Assembly (NCBI GenBank): GCA_025331565.1
Contig: JAFREQ010000045.1
Span: 806,001-870,000 of the forward strand
Reading direction: 5' to 3'
Source of the DNA: Holacanthus passer
Taxonomy: Eukaryota; Chordata; Actinopteri; Pomacanthidae
Length of the DNA: 64,000 bases
The position numbers and the translations under genes are program-made. The notes beneath the pieces were generated by a model, which ran no database searches, had not been told where the DNA came from, and saw nothing but the letters and a program-made list of their open reading frames with translations. How positions within the stretch are numbered: the first letter of the stretch is position 1; every line of letters begins with the position of its first letter. Shown in pieces: positions 22,921 through 35,944 of the stretch.

Positions 22921-24420
22921 TAAAGAGGTATGTGTCTCTGTAATGTACATCCCACTCATCCTCTCATACAACAGCCAGATACATGCACCACTGATAAACA
23001 TGGATTCATTTTACTGCCCAGAAAAAAAGGAATCAGCATTTTTAGACTATGTTTCTATGTGGATTTGCAGATAAATATTGAAATATTGAGAAAAAAATAA
23101 TTAAATATTTGTTTTGTTCAAAAGTAAAATTGGCTCAGTTGGTCATCTTGAACTGTGTTGAGGTTCGGCCTGTATCCTCATTTCTTTGAGCTCTATTTGC
23201 AGTGACAAGTCTTTCCACAGCAGATATTTATGACAGCTGTAAACCGAGAAGAGTCACCTGCTGGAAAGCTGTTATGTTGCTGTGACCTGCTGCCAGCTGT
23301 GAGCTGTCAAGTCACTGATCTCAGCCGCAGCATAAACACATATTTAACAGGGTTTTTAAAATAGTTATTTGAATATTCATTTCCTATCTATTTCATTTTG
23401 ATGTTTGAAAACATAAGACAAAAATAAGTGGCATTGTTTTTATCATAGACATTAAACATCATAACTACAAATTTGAAAACTCTTGCTTCGTCCTTCAAGA
23501 CACCAGACTTTGGAAACCACTGACCCAGAAACTGGTATTAAAATTCTGATGTTCAAATTCTGTCCACGAAATCTGTAATCAAGCCATTCATCATTTCAGA
23601 CCTTTCAGATGACAGTGTTTGAATTATAAAACTCAAATGCTGCATAAAGAGGCTCTGTGATCGTGGTTTGGATTCTGTGCATGGCTGCTGCAAAAAGACA
23701 GACTTCTTGCTTTGTGGTCCAGGAACACCCCTATCCTCGAAGAAGGGGGTGCTTTTATGACAGTATGCTCATTATTGTGCCAGACTGGGCTCGACGTATG
23801 TGGCCGAGCTCAGGGTGTCTGGATCCAGAATTAGATCTTTCCGGTCTGATGCGAAATGTAGAATAAAGCCACTGTTTTGCTGAAGATGGGGAAAAACTTT
23901 CCTGTGGAAAACACTGTATTTATCTCATTCATGTTTTTTTCATAAATTCAGATGCACACTTTTCCACTAATGCACACACATAAACACCCACAAAAGAGAC
24001 ACCTGCCTTTACCTGTACTGAATAAATCATATTTCCTATTGCTGGTTTTTCTGTTTGTTGTATTGCCACCAATGCATGTGTCAGTGCATATATATTAACT
24101 TTATGTCTTGTGTTTGTGTTTAAGAAAAAAAAACACTGGTAACTGAACTTTAATGTAATTTTAAAAAAAGAGATTTTATTCCAAGCTACTTTGAAACAAG
24201 GCAAAGCTGTAACACCTCAATGTGACAAATGGACTGTGAGAGATGCACTCACAGCTTTATAAACCCAATATTTATGGATGCACAATAAACCAAACGAGAT
24301 ATAAAAACTGATTTGATGAAATCATCCACTGCTGCTACTTCTTTATTCTAACAATAAGGAAAAAGTTGTAAATTTCATAAAACGCTCATCACTTCCGTCT
24401 GGGGAGAACTGACAGAGCTG
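22921..24420. other. spacer before impa1 copy A promoter
   Basis: AT-rich sequence; short open frames seen here (for example 23657-23866) resemble no family known to me and have no splice-supported context. Confidence 0.5.
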
Positions 24421-24421
24421 T

Positions 24422-24545
24422 AGCCAATGAGAGCGGCGAGTTCACATCCGGCGACATTTATTGACCAATGAGAGTGAGAGCTGCCGTTGTAGTCCCACCC
24501 TCTCATCGCTAAGAGTCAACACCGAGCTGTCAGACCTTCCTGGAG
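24422..24545 (+). promoter_or_regulatory. impa1 copy A promoter and noncoding first exon
   Basis: Two identical CCAATGAGAG boxes occur at 24424 and 24465, 41 bp apart, with CATCCGG (ETS-like) between them. No TATA box is seen. A donor CTGGAG|GTGGGT at 24545/24546 can splice to the acceptor CTCCATCAG ending at 24869, just before the coding exon. The start site itself is inferred. Confidence 0.5.
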
Positions 24546-24927
24546 GTGGGTTGAATTAGCATTAGCTCCATGAATTAAAAATTAATATTATAGTTTATCA
24601 CAAGGGTAATTGAGAGTCATTACAGTGCAGCCCGTTAGTTTAATGTTTTAAGCTGTAGTTGTCATTAAGCTCAGCGCCTGTTCATTAGTGTGAACGCTAA
24701 CTAGCATAGAGAGCTAATTTAGCTAAACATTAGCTAACGGATTTAACGTTTCCCAGTCATTTATCCTTGTTTTACAGGCAGTAACTTGTTGTATCTGTAG
24801 CTGAACTATCACAACATGAAGATAAAAGCTACAGTAAATGTGACTGAGTGTCGCTTTTTCTCCATCAGGAATCTTAACGTCTCACAATCAGAGTGTGTCA
24901 GTATATTGGCTCCTCCTGCCTGTTAAC

Positions 24928-27900
24928 ATGGGTGATGCTTGGCAGGAGTGTTTGGATCTCTGTGTGGAGGTCACCAAGAAGGCTGGGAAGGTAAAGAAGT
25001 ACCATTAAAATTACTGTTACATGGGTGGAAACATGAGCTTAACATGAGCCTAGCTTTGCATTCACTGAACATAATGTAAAGAAATGTATTTACACATTCA
25101 CATATAGAGCAAACAAAAGACCTGAAAGGCATAAAGAGTTTTATGACTTACTATGAGTTAATGTATTTGACATCATGAAACATGTTTCAAAAGTGAGGTG
25201 CCTGAAATGAAGGCAGAGTCTCCTAAGAAGTAATGTCTTATAAATTATTGTAAACCAAGGGTGTGTTGTACAAAAACGCATTTTTGCAAAGTTCAAAACA
25301 GACTGGCAACACTGATCGTTATCTGTTCTGATGATTGAGTCTGATGGTTGTTAGAAATAGGAGAAAGCTTTTCACAGGTCGACAGAGAGTTAACAAAAAT
25401 GGCTTTAAAAATCAGAAGGTATGTGTGATCCTGAAAACATGAACCTTTTCAATAGCATCTGTAAATTACAAAATTGATAAGTTGCAGTTATAAGTCTGTG
25501 GTATAAAATTCAAAATAAAGTGTACAGATGAATGATGGATAGGGTTAAATCTATGCAGTAGTGGGTCTGATTTATGCATGTACAGGACACCATCATAATC
25601 CAGAACAGAAAAAAAGATGTAGACTGAACAAGGCTGCAGAGATATTTTTCAAGGTATTTATATTTTAGACTTTTATTAATTCAAATCCACCTCTGATTTA
25701 AAAAGTAATGTTATCTATCCTTTGTAGGAAATGGGCATGATTTGAGTGGAGACCTACAGTAATGTGTAATAAATGCAATAAAGACAACACAAAAAGATAT
25801 TTAGGCTTTTGGAGCTTACACCTAATCATCTCTGACCCGTCACTGCCCACAGTCTGTTACCATAAGACACAACATGTTAGGCTAATTAAAGTAGCAGATG
25901 TAGTCAGTCATCCAAAAAAAAACCCTTGCTGAGTTTGTCGTCGTTGTGTTTCTGCCAGATGATCCGCGAGGCGCTCCAGAAGGACATCGCCGTCATGCAG
26001 AAGAGCTCGCCGGTTGACCTGGTGACCGAGACGGACCAGAAAGTGGAACAGCTCATTATATCCTCCATCAAGGAGAAGTACCCCACTCACAGGTACTTTG
26101 CTAGACAATGTGGATGTGAAGGTTGTATATAAACTGCTAGATAGTACTGTAGGATGCGAAGGGAAGAATATTTTTCCAGTATATTTTTATTCAGCCTCTT
26201 CCATTTCCATTTCCAGCCATTTTCATGACATTGTCTATTATTTTGGTATTTTATGCTTCATGTCACTCATTTCACTTTGCTTATTTTGTTTGCAATGTGG
26301 AAGACAGTTTTCCAGAATTTGCATGTATTATAAGCATGTTCACATGCTTTTTCTCATTACTAATCCTGGCAGGGCTGTAGAAGTAGCCAAGAATTTAGAA
26401 ATACTGATGTCATGAGCCACAAAAAAAATGAGTAGACACCAAAAACAAAGCATCTACATGTTATCATAATTTGGATTTATTCAGTTTACTGTGAATATGA
26501 AGATCTTAATGGCTGTTGCAAAGCCCTCTCTACATTCTGGTGGGGAAAAACTGAATCATTGGCTGATTTTATTGACTTTATTTTTGTTGGACTAAGAGTA
26601 GGAAAGATTAAATATGCTCACTGTCTTAAAATACTGGAATCAACCTGTCAAATATTTGCCAAGTTATAATTGCAGAACTTAAACCTCCTCCAGGATGATG
26701 AAATGCCAGAAATTGAACAAGACTGGACATGACCTGGACATGTCTTCAGTGGTAGCAACAGCTCTGCCTCCAGGCAAATGGAAACTGTACTTACAGCCCT
26801 GATTCCAAATTGATTCAGCGTCCCGATTGGTATGCTGTGTAAAACATAAATAAGAAGACAATGCTATCATTTGCAAACAAACCATGTGTTGCTGCCATCA
26901 AATTCAGAATAAGAAGATATTTAAAAGTATATGTCAAATGATGAGCAGCGTTTCACAGTGTGTTTTTTATTTTTTGCAAGTTTTTTGGAATCAGGGTTGT
27001 AATATTACATGTTATAGACTGTAATAGAAAAATGAAAGTAAGCACAACAGTGACAGTATCAGGTGCAGTAATATAACTCATTTTACAATTAAGGTAACAT
27101 AAAATTGACCCTTTCTGTTTGTGTGTGTGTGTGTTATCTTGAAGCTTCATAGGTGAGGAGTCAGTAGCAGCAGGTGCTCCCAGTGTTCTAACAGACAACC
27201 CCACTTGGATCATCGACCCTATCGATGGTACCACCAACTTTGTTCACAGGTATTCTCGCACTGAAATACTGTATAAACCATCAAGAAATCTGATACGGCC
27301 CTGGATTCGTTTTATCTTTGTCGCTCCTTAACTATTTTTATCTTTTAATTAGGTTCTTGGATTGTCCTCTCTGTCAGGGATAATTAGACAACGTAGATGA
27401 AACTGAACTGATAATAGAAATTGATTCCTCTGAGCTTAAACCTAGAGGGAGTTCATTAAATGGATGTTTTATATTGTAAATTTCTTTTATGCAGGTTCCC
27501 GTTTGTGTCTGTGTCAATTGGCTTCACTGTGAAGAAAGAGGTCGGTTTTATTGTTCATGAATCACATATTTTTTCACATCCTAATTATAAGAACCATCAA
27601 CATAGTAATTGCCCCAACAACCCAGTGCATTTCTGATGAGTAGCACAGTAGTTTTCTCTTTTCCTATGGCTGCTGTTCTATTCTTAGCCCTCCACCCACA
27701 CCACAATAATCACTGCTGTTTTCTGTGCTGCTTCTTGGCTTCAGATAGAGTTTGGGGTCGTCTACAGCTGCATCGAGGACAAAATGTACACAGCGCGGAA
27801 AGGGAAAGGAGCATTCTGCAATGGAGTGCCGATCAAAGTGTCCGGGCAAGAAGGTAAATGTTGATTATCACGTCAGGCTTCAGTGTTGCAGTTTCTAACA

Positions 27901-29487
27901 AATCCACCAGGGGGAGGCAATATGACAGCAATATTCTCTGCTTGTACAAACCAGTGAAGCCTCAGAGACAGAACTTGTACATTACTAACTGTGATTCTGT
28001 GTTGCTGTCATTTGTTGAGTGATATTTTTTGATTTTGTGTTTTTCATCCAAGATATAAGCCAATCTCTGGTACTGACTGAAATGGGCTTCAAGAAGGATC
28101 CTGAGCATTTCAAAACAATGCTGGCCAACATCAGGACCATCCTCACCATCCCTGTACATGGGTAAATATACACTCATGCACAAGTTGTAATCCTTAATAT
28201 TTCAGTCCTGCTTGATCTGATGACTTCGGTGGTTAACGCTTCAACAAACAATCCTTGAACAGCTACATATCAGAAACACAAGAGTAACTGATGTATCCGT
28301 TTACAGTGCAGCCAAACAAAGACGTATTGTTTTAATGAAGAAGTATTTCAAATATCCACACCACAGCAGGCCACTGTAAGATGAGGAATGCCTGTCGAAG
28401 CCACAATTGTGCATTGTTTCCTGTAAATTCCTCCTGGACTCCTCCAATAACAGTTCTACATCTGTACTGCCACTATCTATAAATGCAAAATTCAAAAAAA
28501 CAAAACAACCTGAACTAGAGAGGTAAATACAGAACTTGAGAATACAACTTGAAATATTCACAATCACGCACTAAACTTTTGAAACCATCTGGAGGTTAAC
28601 AGTGTGTCACGTGCGGTCCAGTGCAGCTCAGACATCCTATTTCCATCCACAGTGTCCGCTCCCCGGGCAGTGCAGCTGTCAACATGTGTCTGGTAGCGTG
28701 CGGGTCGGCTGATGCTTACTACCACATGGGCATCCACTGCTGGGACATGGCTGGAGGGGCAGTGGTTGTTACTGAAGCTGGAGGAGTTATCATGGACATT
28801 TCAGGTGAGTCACAGAGAAAGCGTGAGCTCTTCAAACACTAGCTTTTCAGAGGCTGCTGAGTCACTGGATGAAATGAAGGAAGCGGGCACCAGGGTGATT
28901 GACTTGTGGAAAAATGGCAGGATTGCTGTAGGAGATTTCTTTACAGAGCAAAGCGGCAAGAATTGGCTGCTGTTCTTTCAGCACCAAAACAACAGACGTT
29001 ATTATTGTTTATGAAATATTTATTGTTACTAATTCTCGTTATTGGTTTTTCAGCTCACAAATACCTGTGAAACAGTCACAGATGGGGAACAGGGCAGACA
29101 GTGGTTTTGTATTTGTAACAGGAAGCAGCAGGGTTGAGAAATTTTCTGAATCTGATCTGAAATTTGGGCAACGCTGCCACTGACCTAACAGCTGTCCTGA
29201 AATTTAGAATGTTAAAGAACAATGTTAGATTATCCAGGTTAATACAACACACATTTAAACATGTAAAGTTTGACAGTCTTGTAGCAAACGTTCCACATGC
29301 AACAAGAAAAAAGGTGATATTAAACTTGATTACAGTAATCCTTATGATTTTCTCTTTTCTTGCAGGTGGACCGTTTGATCTGATGTCCCGGAGGCTGATC
29401 GTCGCCAGCAGCAGAGCAATAGCAGAACGCATTGCTAAAGAGATAACAGAGTTTCAGGTCGGCCGGGACGACACAGATGGACAGTAA
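24928..29487 (+). CDS. impa1: inositol monophosphatase 1, copy A, 8 exons
   Basis: Exons: 24928-24990, 25959-26092, 27145-27249, 27495-27540, 27745-27853, 28053-28161, 28653-28804, 29366-29487; 279 aa versus 277 in human IMPA1. The Mg-binding residues fall at human numbering: E70 in GEES, D90 and D93 in WIIDPIDGTTNF, D220 in HCWDMAGG. The C-terminal GGPFDLMSRR is intact. The ATG at 24928 (AAC ATG G) is the first in the spliced leader. The cytosolic enzyme dephosphorylates inositol 1-phosphate to myo-inositol, feeding phosphoinositide recycling and, in fish, osmolyte synthesis; this enzyme class is lithium-sensitive. Its sequence is closer to mammalian IMPA1 than copy B. Confidence 0.96.
26799..27000. 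mobile_element. degenerate MITE in impa1 copy A intron 2
   Basis: Ends CCTGATTCCAAATTGATT and TTTTTTGGAATCAGGGTTGTA are inverted, with GTTGCTGCCATCAAATTCAGAATAAG inside. It is the same family as 7592-7882 and is truncated internally. Confidence 0.7.
27904..27918 (+). promoter_or_regulatory. weak CTCF-like site in impa1 copy A intron 5
   Basis: CCACCAGGGGGAGGC fits the left half of the CTCF core but departs at the GCGC end. Recorded as a possibility only. Confidence 0.2.
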
Positions 29488-30182
29488 ACTTCCATCGCCT
29501 CTTCAGCCAACTAAGCGGTTATTTAAATATTTAACTGCTTCTTGTAATGAGCAGGTCACGATTCCGTCTTTGCCTTAAGAACCAAAACGATAAACTTACC
29601 TCTGAAGAACAGCTGAGTTGGTTTGTTAAATATGCAGCGCTTAGACATTCAGTCTTCTTTCTACTTTCTTTAAGTCATTATATTTGTGCACTTAAACATT
29701 CACAGATTCCGACTTTTTATTCTGTTGTAACTTATTTTAGCAGTAATGATGAGGAATCACGTTTTTGTGTTCTTATACAAACTTGTTTTAACAGTATTGT
29801 TGTAATCAGTCAACCAGTTTCTATTGTTTGAATTTATTTATGTGGACACGTGCAGTCAGAACAAAATCATTTCACTGATAAAATACCTCTTTACAGCACG
29901 ACAATAAGTCATTTTAGTGTCAATGTGTTCAGGTTTCGATCAGTAAAGACTTGATTTTAAGGTTATTGTAGTGAGTCAAAAGATGTGTGTATCCAGTAAG
30001 AAGATGAATTAATGCCATCACTAGTTTGCACTGTAGTTAATGCAAGAAGAGACAATGTGTACATATAACAACTGTACTGTGTAGCTACTTCTTTAAGAAG
30101 TCCAGACTTAAATACACTGATGGTGCAGTATATTTAAAGTTAATATTTAAGCGTTCTTTGTACGGATGTAATGAAAGCAGTG

Positions 30183-30188
30183 AATAAA
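30183..30188 (+). promoter_or_regulatory. candidate impa1 copy A polyadenylation signal
   Basis: AATAAA about 700 nt after the stop codon, following AT-rich sequence without further exons. This implies a 3' untranslated region of about 0.7 kb. Confidence 0.5.
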
Positions 30189-31043
30189 AAGCACTATAAA
30201 TATCTCCTGCTCCTGCCTCAGCCTCTTTCTCACACTACACATGGATAATTTCATGTCTTTAAAGCCCTGCACAGACAAGTGTCAGCCTGCATCCACATGT
30301 TGCTCTAACTCCCAAACTCAAAATAATAATTGGCAACAGAAGTGAAGCCCGGTAACAAACATTTTTACAGAAAACTTGCTGACATAGCGTTTTCATTTCC
30401 TTTGATTAAATATGAGAGTTCAGTGTTTTGACTTGTTCTGTCAGAGATGCATAAATAAAACAGCAGGAACAATAAAATTAAGAGAAAAATGTGCAATAAA
30501 ATGTGCCGAGACTCTCCCACGTTACGTCACAGCAACATTCCTCCAAAGTTATATATATCCTTCACTGTGAGAAACAAAAGCTGCTGTACCAGCCTACATG
30601 CTCCGAAATCTGATTTTATCTAGAACTACATCCTAGAGATGAAAACCCCCCTGTCTTCAATCTCCAGCAAGGCTCCTAAACACCCCCGTGACATCCCACC
30701 AGTGGCCTGAATCAGCCGCGTGTTCAGGACATAAATAAATGTCCACATTTGCTCTGACCTAGAAAAATGATAAACTGTCTTTTCTCCTTATGATATCTAT
30801 AAAAGAAAAATATGAAGAAAGGAAAGCGTCTCTTGCGGCAAACAGGAAACCAAATAAACAGAAAAGAGGCTTCTGAAACTCCATAAAACAGAAGGAAAAA
30901 AACACAAAAACAGACTGACTGCTACCGTTGTGATTTAGTAGAGAGATAAAAGCTTTCACAGCCATTACACCATGTAAAATCCTCTGCTGCATTTCCCCTG
31001 CCCTTTCATTCACTGCTGCAGATGCTGCACATGCACAGCTCGA

Positions 31044-31069
31044 CCCCCCCCCCCCCCCCCCCCCCCCCC
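31044..31069. repeat. C26 homopolymer
   Basis: A run of 26 uninterrupted C between the two impa1 copies. It is long enough to form G-quadruplex or i-motif structures and is a likely assembly or polymorphism hotspot. Confidence 0.95.
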
Positions 31070-31759
31070 AGGGCTCATGTGCTCTATGAAACAGCCCCGA
31101 GTTTTTTGCTCTCCACGGACGGCTGTCTCTGTGTTTTTCAGCTCGTGTTTGCTGATGACTAACAAATGGTTTTAAAACACTTTACTTGAGCAAACCCAGG
31201 TCTTAAACTGTTGCGGCCTCCTCCGCAGAAATCAATGGTCCGTGTTAGTCTGCAGCGGGGGGTCACGCGGAATCGCCAGTGTTGGGGGTGATTTCCAGAG
31301 TCAGACAGCTGAAGTCTCCTCCTCTGTCAGCTCCACCTTCGCCCCGACAGCTGCTCACCCCGTCTTTTGGTTTTTAATGTTTTTTGCCTTGTTCACAGAG
31401 TCAATTAACGGCACAGTGAACCAAGCCTGTATGTTTTTTTTAAACTCTATGTTCTGCTTGATGTTAAAGGAAGTACCATCTATTGTTCTTTGAGAAACTG
31501 GCATGACTGTGTTTCCTGCTACATCCCAAAAATGTGCCCCTGGAGATTAAAGTCAGGCTCTGTAGATATTTACTGCAATGTCTTGTTTTTTCTTTATTTC
31601 AATCTGTTTTATCATGCATTTCCTTTATTGTAACACCTAGTAGATGGTTTGTCATGAAGTTTGCATTCACATGTATTCACAGTCCTCAGATGCTGAAGCC
31701 TCCTGACTGGTGATCCTCTGTATCATCCTTATTGGTTTTAGTTTAGTTAGTTCCTGTTT

Positions 31760-32110
31760 TATTTTGAAAGACTGTGCCCTCCGGTGTGTTCAGTGACTTT
31801 ACTTCCCACCTGTTTTCTGTAGCACCTGTGTTTCATTTGTGATTGTTAATTAGTTTCACCTGCCATCCTCCTTCAGTCTGTGTGTTCCCTGCTCTCTTGG
31901 GCAGTTTGTCATTGTACCTTGTGTCGAACGTTCCAGTCCTTCCAAGTGTTTCTTCCTCATGTGTTTGGGATTTTTGCTTAGTGTTCATGGGCCTCACCTG
32001 TTTGTGGATATTTCACTTTGCTTGCTCCCATTTGGATTTGTTTGCCTGCTTGGACTGCCATCTCTGGACTGCCACCTCGCCTGCTTCACCATCCTGTGAG
32101 TTTTTATACT
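31760..32110. repeat. probable dispersed repeat rich in CACCTGTGTTTC / TGCCTGC
   Basis: Contains CACCTGTGTTTCATTTGTGATTGTTAATTAGTTTCACCTG, GGGCAGTTTGTCATTG, and GGATTTGTTTGCCTGC, phrases I associate with a teleost repeat. Boundaries are approximate. Confidence 0.4.
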
Positions 32111-32209
32111 TTTTTGTGTGAAATGAATTGTTGAATTGCCCTCGATGTCTGCTTTTGGGTCCTATTCCCTGTGTTCCTGCTACCCTGTTTGCACTTCCTA
32201 TACTAGCAC

Positions 32210-32490
32210 CATGAGGTTGACATTTTTGCTTTTTGGGGAAATGCCCCAACAAATATTGAATGGCTTGCTATTCTTTGATACATACATTCATGATGAGGAT
32301 GAATCCTACCGACTTTGTTGATGCCGTGAATTTTCATCTAGTGCCAGCAAGTTTTCTCTCATCCAGTGAAATGGCTCAACATCTACTTTGTGGATTGGCA
32401 CAATCCCTTGACTTTGTTTGGATTACCATGACATTTTTGTATAAACATTCGTGTTTCCCTCAGGATGAATTTTAATACCTTTGGCATATC
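32210..32490. repeat. rearranged copy of the 33215-33720 repeat
   Basis: Shares TTGACATTTTTG-TTTT, ACATTCATGATGAGGATGAATCC and TTTCATCTAGTGCCA with the copy at 33215-33720 but is diverged and shuffled. Confidence 0.5.
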
Positions 32491-33214
32491 AGGTGCAAGA
32501 TGAGGTGAATGTTATCATATTTTGGCTGATCATAGTTTGTGTGTGTGAAGCACTTTCTGTTGCATTGTTTCAGCCGCATGTTTATGTGATCATACCTGTA
32601 ATGCAAGTCCTCTTTGCAGATCTCTGTCGAAACAGTGAAAGTTATTAATAGTGGAGGTTGTTAAAAAACACCTTGCTCCATCAGGAATGATTCCTGCTTG
32701 CTGTCACTGCCCTCGAGGGAAATTGGAGGCAGACTCCTTACTGGCCAAAAAATTCTAATCAACTTATGCAGAAGAATGTAGATCTTGACTTCTGTCCAAA
32801 TTTCCAAGCACTTAATTCATTGCTTATTGTATTTTCATCTCATCAGCTCACAGCAAGTCATTAACAATTCTAAGGAGGACGGTAGTTGACAGCTTAAAAT
32901 AAGTCTTTGAGTTTCAATCGTCCGTCATCAAGTCTTTTCTGTACAGTGATCATCCTCCTTATTCAATACCCAACTTGTCTAATGTACATGTTAAAGTTTC
33001 ATTATGCAATCAGACCTGCTGTTGTGAGCAGTTGCATCCTTCACAACACTTAGTTTGAAGCCAGACATGAATACAGAAATGCTTATATTCAGTATAGTAG
33101 GAATACAGGAAATACATTAAAGTAGACTGAGCACGTAATATGATACCCAAGCTTACATCACTACGTTTTCCTAATTAGATTTGGACAGATTAAAATATAC
33201 TTGTACTTATAGTA

Positions 33215-33720
33215 AACTCTTGGATGGATTGCCATGAAATTTGGTACAGACATTCATGGTCCTCGGAGGATGAAACTTTCTGGTTTTGGCAATGCCTGAA
33301 TTATCCCCTTGCACCACCAGCTGGTCGACATTTTTGGTTTTTAGTAAATTGTCTCAACAATTAGCGAATAAGTCACATTGAATTGGTTTCAGACATTCAT
33401 GAATCGTGATAACTTTGAACTCCCGACTCTTCATCCAGCTGCATCATCAGGTCAGAATTTGTACTTTGGCTTGTGACCTGCAACACTAACGTCCTTCCCA
33501 TCAGCCTCAGCTGTACGCTGTGTTTAGCACTAATTAATAAATGTTGCTACACGCTATACTAATATAGTTAACATGCTGAACAACCTGCTGAACATCGGCA
33601 TGCCATCCTAATCTCTGTGAACATGTTAGCATGCTGGAATTAGCATTGAGCTCAAAGCACCACTGTGCCTCAGCAGAGCCTCACGGAGCCGCCAGCATGG
33701 CTGTAGGCTCAAAACTCAAA
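33215..33720. repeat. long dispersed teleost repeat (GCCATGAAATTTGGTACAGACATTCATG)
   Basis: Begins with TTGGATGGATTGCCATGAAATTTGGTACAGACATTCATGG, passes CCCATCAGCCTCAGCTGTACG, GAACATGTTAGCATGCTGGAATTAGCATTGAGCTCAAAGCACCACTGTGCC and ends AGCATGGCTGTAGGCTC. The most complete copy of its family here; partial copies at 20505 and 32210. Confidence 0.75.
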
Positions 33721-35490
33721 AGGGGGTTTGGTGGCAAGATTATAAAGGAGTGTAGGCAGGAAACAACCTGTCTGAAGTTCCTGCTCATCTTTCATGGCGC
33801 ACCATTGACCTTCAGCAACTTCAGGATCATGGCAGGCCTCAGTTACAGCTGTGATTCAAGGGAACCAAACATCCAAAACATCCGTCATCCCAGATAAATT
33901 ATTCATAACGGACCTGCCAGGGAGACGGCAGGACTGATGTATTTGTTTTGCTTGTCCTATCGCTTCCCTCAGCCTGTCTCCTAACATTTTAGAGAGCGTC
34001 TTAGTTAGTGCACAACAGGGACAACAGGGTGACAGCCGCTCTCCCGCCGCTCCCGGTCAAACAAAACTTTCAACAAACCCACCCCTCATGATGCCCCATG
34101 GTGATGCGTTCAAGTTCAGCAGAGGTCTGTTTATTTTAGCAGTAACTTACATAGTCGGATGCTTTCTGCCAGCGATATCATTGTTTAACAAAACTGTTTT
34201 CAAGTGATGATCGATATCAGATCCTTAACTTCCTCGAAAAAGATCACATTTAATACTTGCACATTTCACTCATGTCATTGCTCGTGTGAAACAGTAAGAA
34301 CTGGTTTAGAGTATTTCAACACACATGAAGTTGAGTTATGCAAGGTGTGGCGCTGATGAACATCATGTCTGGACGAGCCTCTGCCAAGCTCTCAGACAGT
34401 TCCTGCTTTTTCACTAACACAGACAAGAGTATCAGACAGTGTAGGACTGATGCATGTTTTGCCTCTATTTGTAATTCAGGGTCTTAAAATGTTTCTGTGC
34501 AGCAACACAAAAAGCCACGGTCAAGTGCTGTTGCCTCGCTGCCTCCTGCTTCAAACACTCGCCCGAGCCACACATCGCCATTGTCGTCACGTTTCGGGTT
34601 GTAAGCATGTAAGAGGCATAATGTAATTTTCTTGAGACATGCAGCCTTTACCGCTAATTGAACAATCCATCTTGCAGCAAGGTGTGACTCTTGCAAGATG
34701 ACTGTTTTTAAGAGAAGTACCTTGAAGATTAAGAATAGTCTTTTATATTCCCTCAGGACTTAAGTGAGGCGTATGTGTGGAATGAATCAGAGTTCAAATT
34801 ATGTCACTTTGGACTCATAACATCAGACTACTTTCATATTGTTATTTGATATTTGCAGTATCTCCTGCTTCTGGGGAGAGGAGGGGAATTAATTTGCATT
34901 TAAGTTACCTCACCTACAATGTGATAACTGCATGCTTTTACATGTCTGAACAAGAGCTGCTGCAGGAATCAACAGTTATGATTTAGATATAAATGTGAGT
35001 ACAGATGCACATAGATGCGTGTATCAGTACTTTCATTCAAGATATTGTCTAGACTTTATCCGACTTTCAGCAGCCACAGTGAGAAGCGGGCATGTATGCA
35101 CACATAATCTACGCTGACTCACCGGGGGACCTCTCAAAGTATTTTCCACTGGTGGAATACAATAAAAGGACATAAAGGGAAAGCTCAATAGTTGTGAAAC
35201 TGTCAGGAAATATTAAACTGACAGGCGCTTTGTTTGTCATGCCAAATCCCATGTTAGCCAGGAGCTGGAACGCACACTAATTTCTCCAGAAAAGGAAGAT
35301 TTTCACCTCAGCACGTCTGATTTATGAGCCAAATGTTTATGAGCTGACATCAGCAGTAAGAGTATGAAGTTTTCTGTGCAGCGCCGTTCAGGATTTAATG
35401 ACATGTCAGCTGTTGCATGTCTGTGACAGAAATGCACAGAGCAGGGTGTGTCTTCCTGTGACACCTCCACATTATACAGTGAGAAGGAAG
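33721..35490. other. spacer between impa1 copies
   Basis: No recognisable exon on either strand and no repeat that I can name. Moderately AT-rich. Confidence 0.5.
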
Positions 35491-35493
35491 ACA

Positions 35494-35510
35494 CCCAGAA
35501 ATTTTCCATT
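35494..35510 (-). promoter_or_regulatory. OSRE1/TonE-like osmotic enhancer candidate upstream of impa1 copy B
   Basis: The minus strand reads AATGGAAAATTTCTGGG. It fits all 17 positions of the OSRE1 consensus DDKGGAAWWDWWYDNRB as I recall it from work on tilapia impa1, and its TGGAAAATTTC also fits the mammalian TonE TGGAAANNYNY. It lies about 120 bp before a GC box. Confidence 0.45.
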
Positions 35511-35628
35511 TTCCTCCACAGCCATACATGCTCTCACTGTACAGCGAGTGTGGCATCATGTTGTTGCAGGTCTGCCTTCATGAGGAACAAAATGTTTTTT
35601 CCTGAGGTTGGTATGAAGAAACGCACGA

Positions 35629-35774
35629 GGGCGGGGCTAGTACTTTTCCCAATCTGTCATGCCAGCTTTCTGCATTTGCGTCATCTGTCCTATGAAGCAA
35701 CCTAAAGTTTTTGAAAAGAAGGTGCACTAACATCAAGGAGCTATACCACTGACAGCTCCACCTCACTGCACAAG
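35629..35774 (+). promoter_or_regulatory. probable impa1 copy B promoter and noncoding first exon
   Basis: A GC box GGGCGGGGC lies at 35629-35637. A consensus donor CACAAG|GTAAGG at 35774/35775 could splice to the acceptor TTGCAG ending at 36739, immediately before the coding exon. The start site is not visible, so the leader exon is a prediction. Confidence 0.4.
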
Positions 35775-35944
35775 GTAAGGTCTCCTTTCATTTCAGACAT
35801 GCATGGATGATAAGTGTGCAAACAGATGTGTCTTTATCAACTGAGCAGATAGATAATAACTCTTTTTGTCATTATTGTATAACTTATCACCAAAAACTCT
35901 TGTTTTGTGGGTGAATTGTTCATGAAGCAGCCAATGTTCTGACA

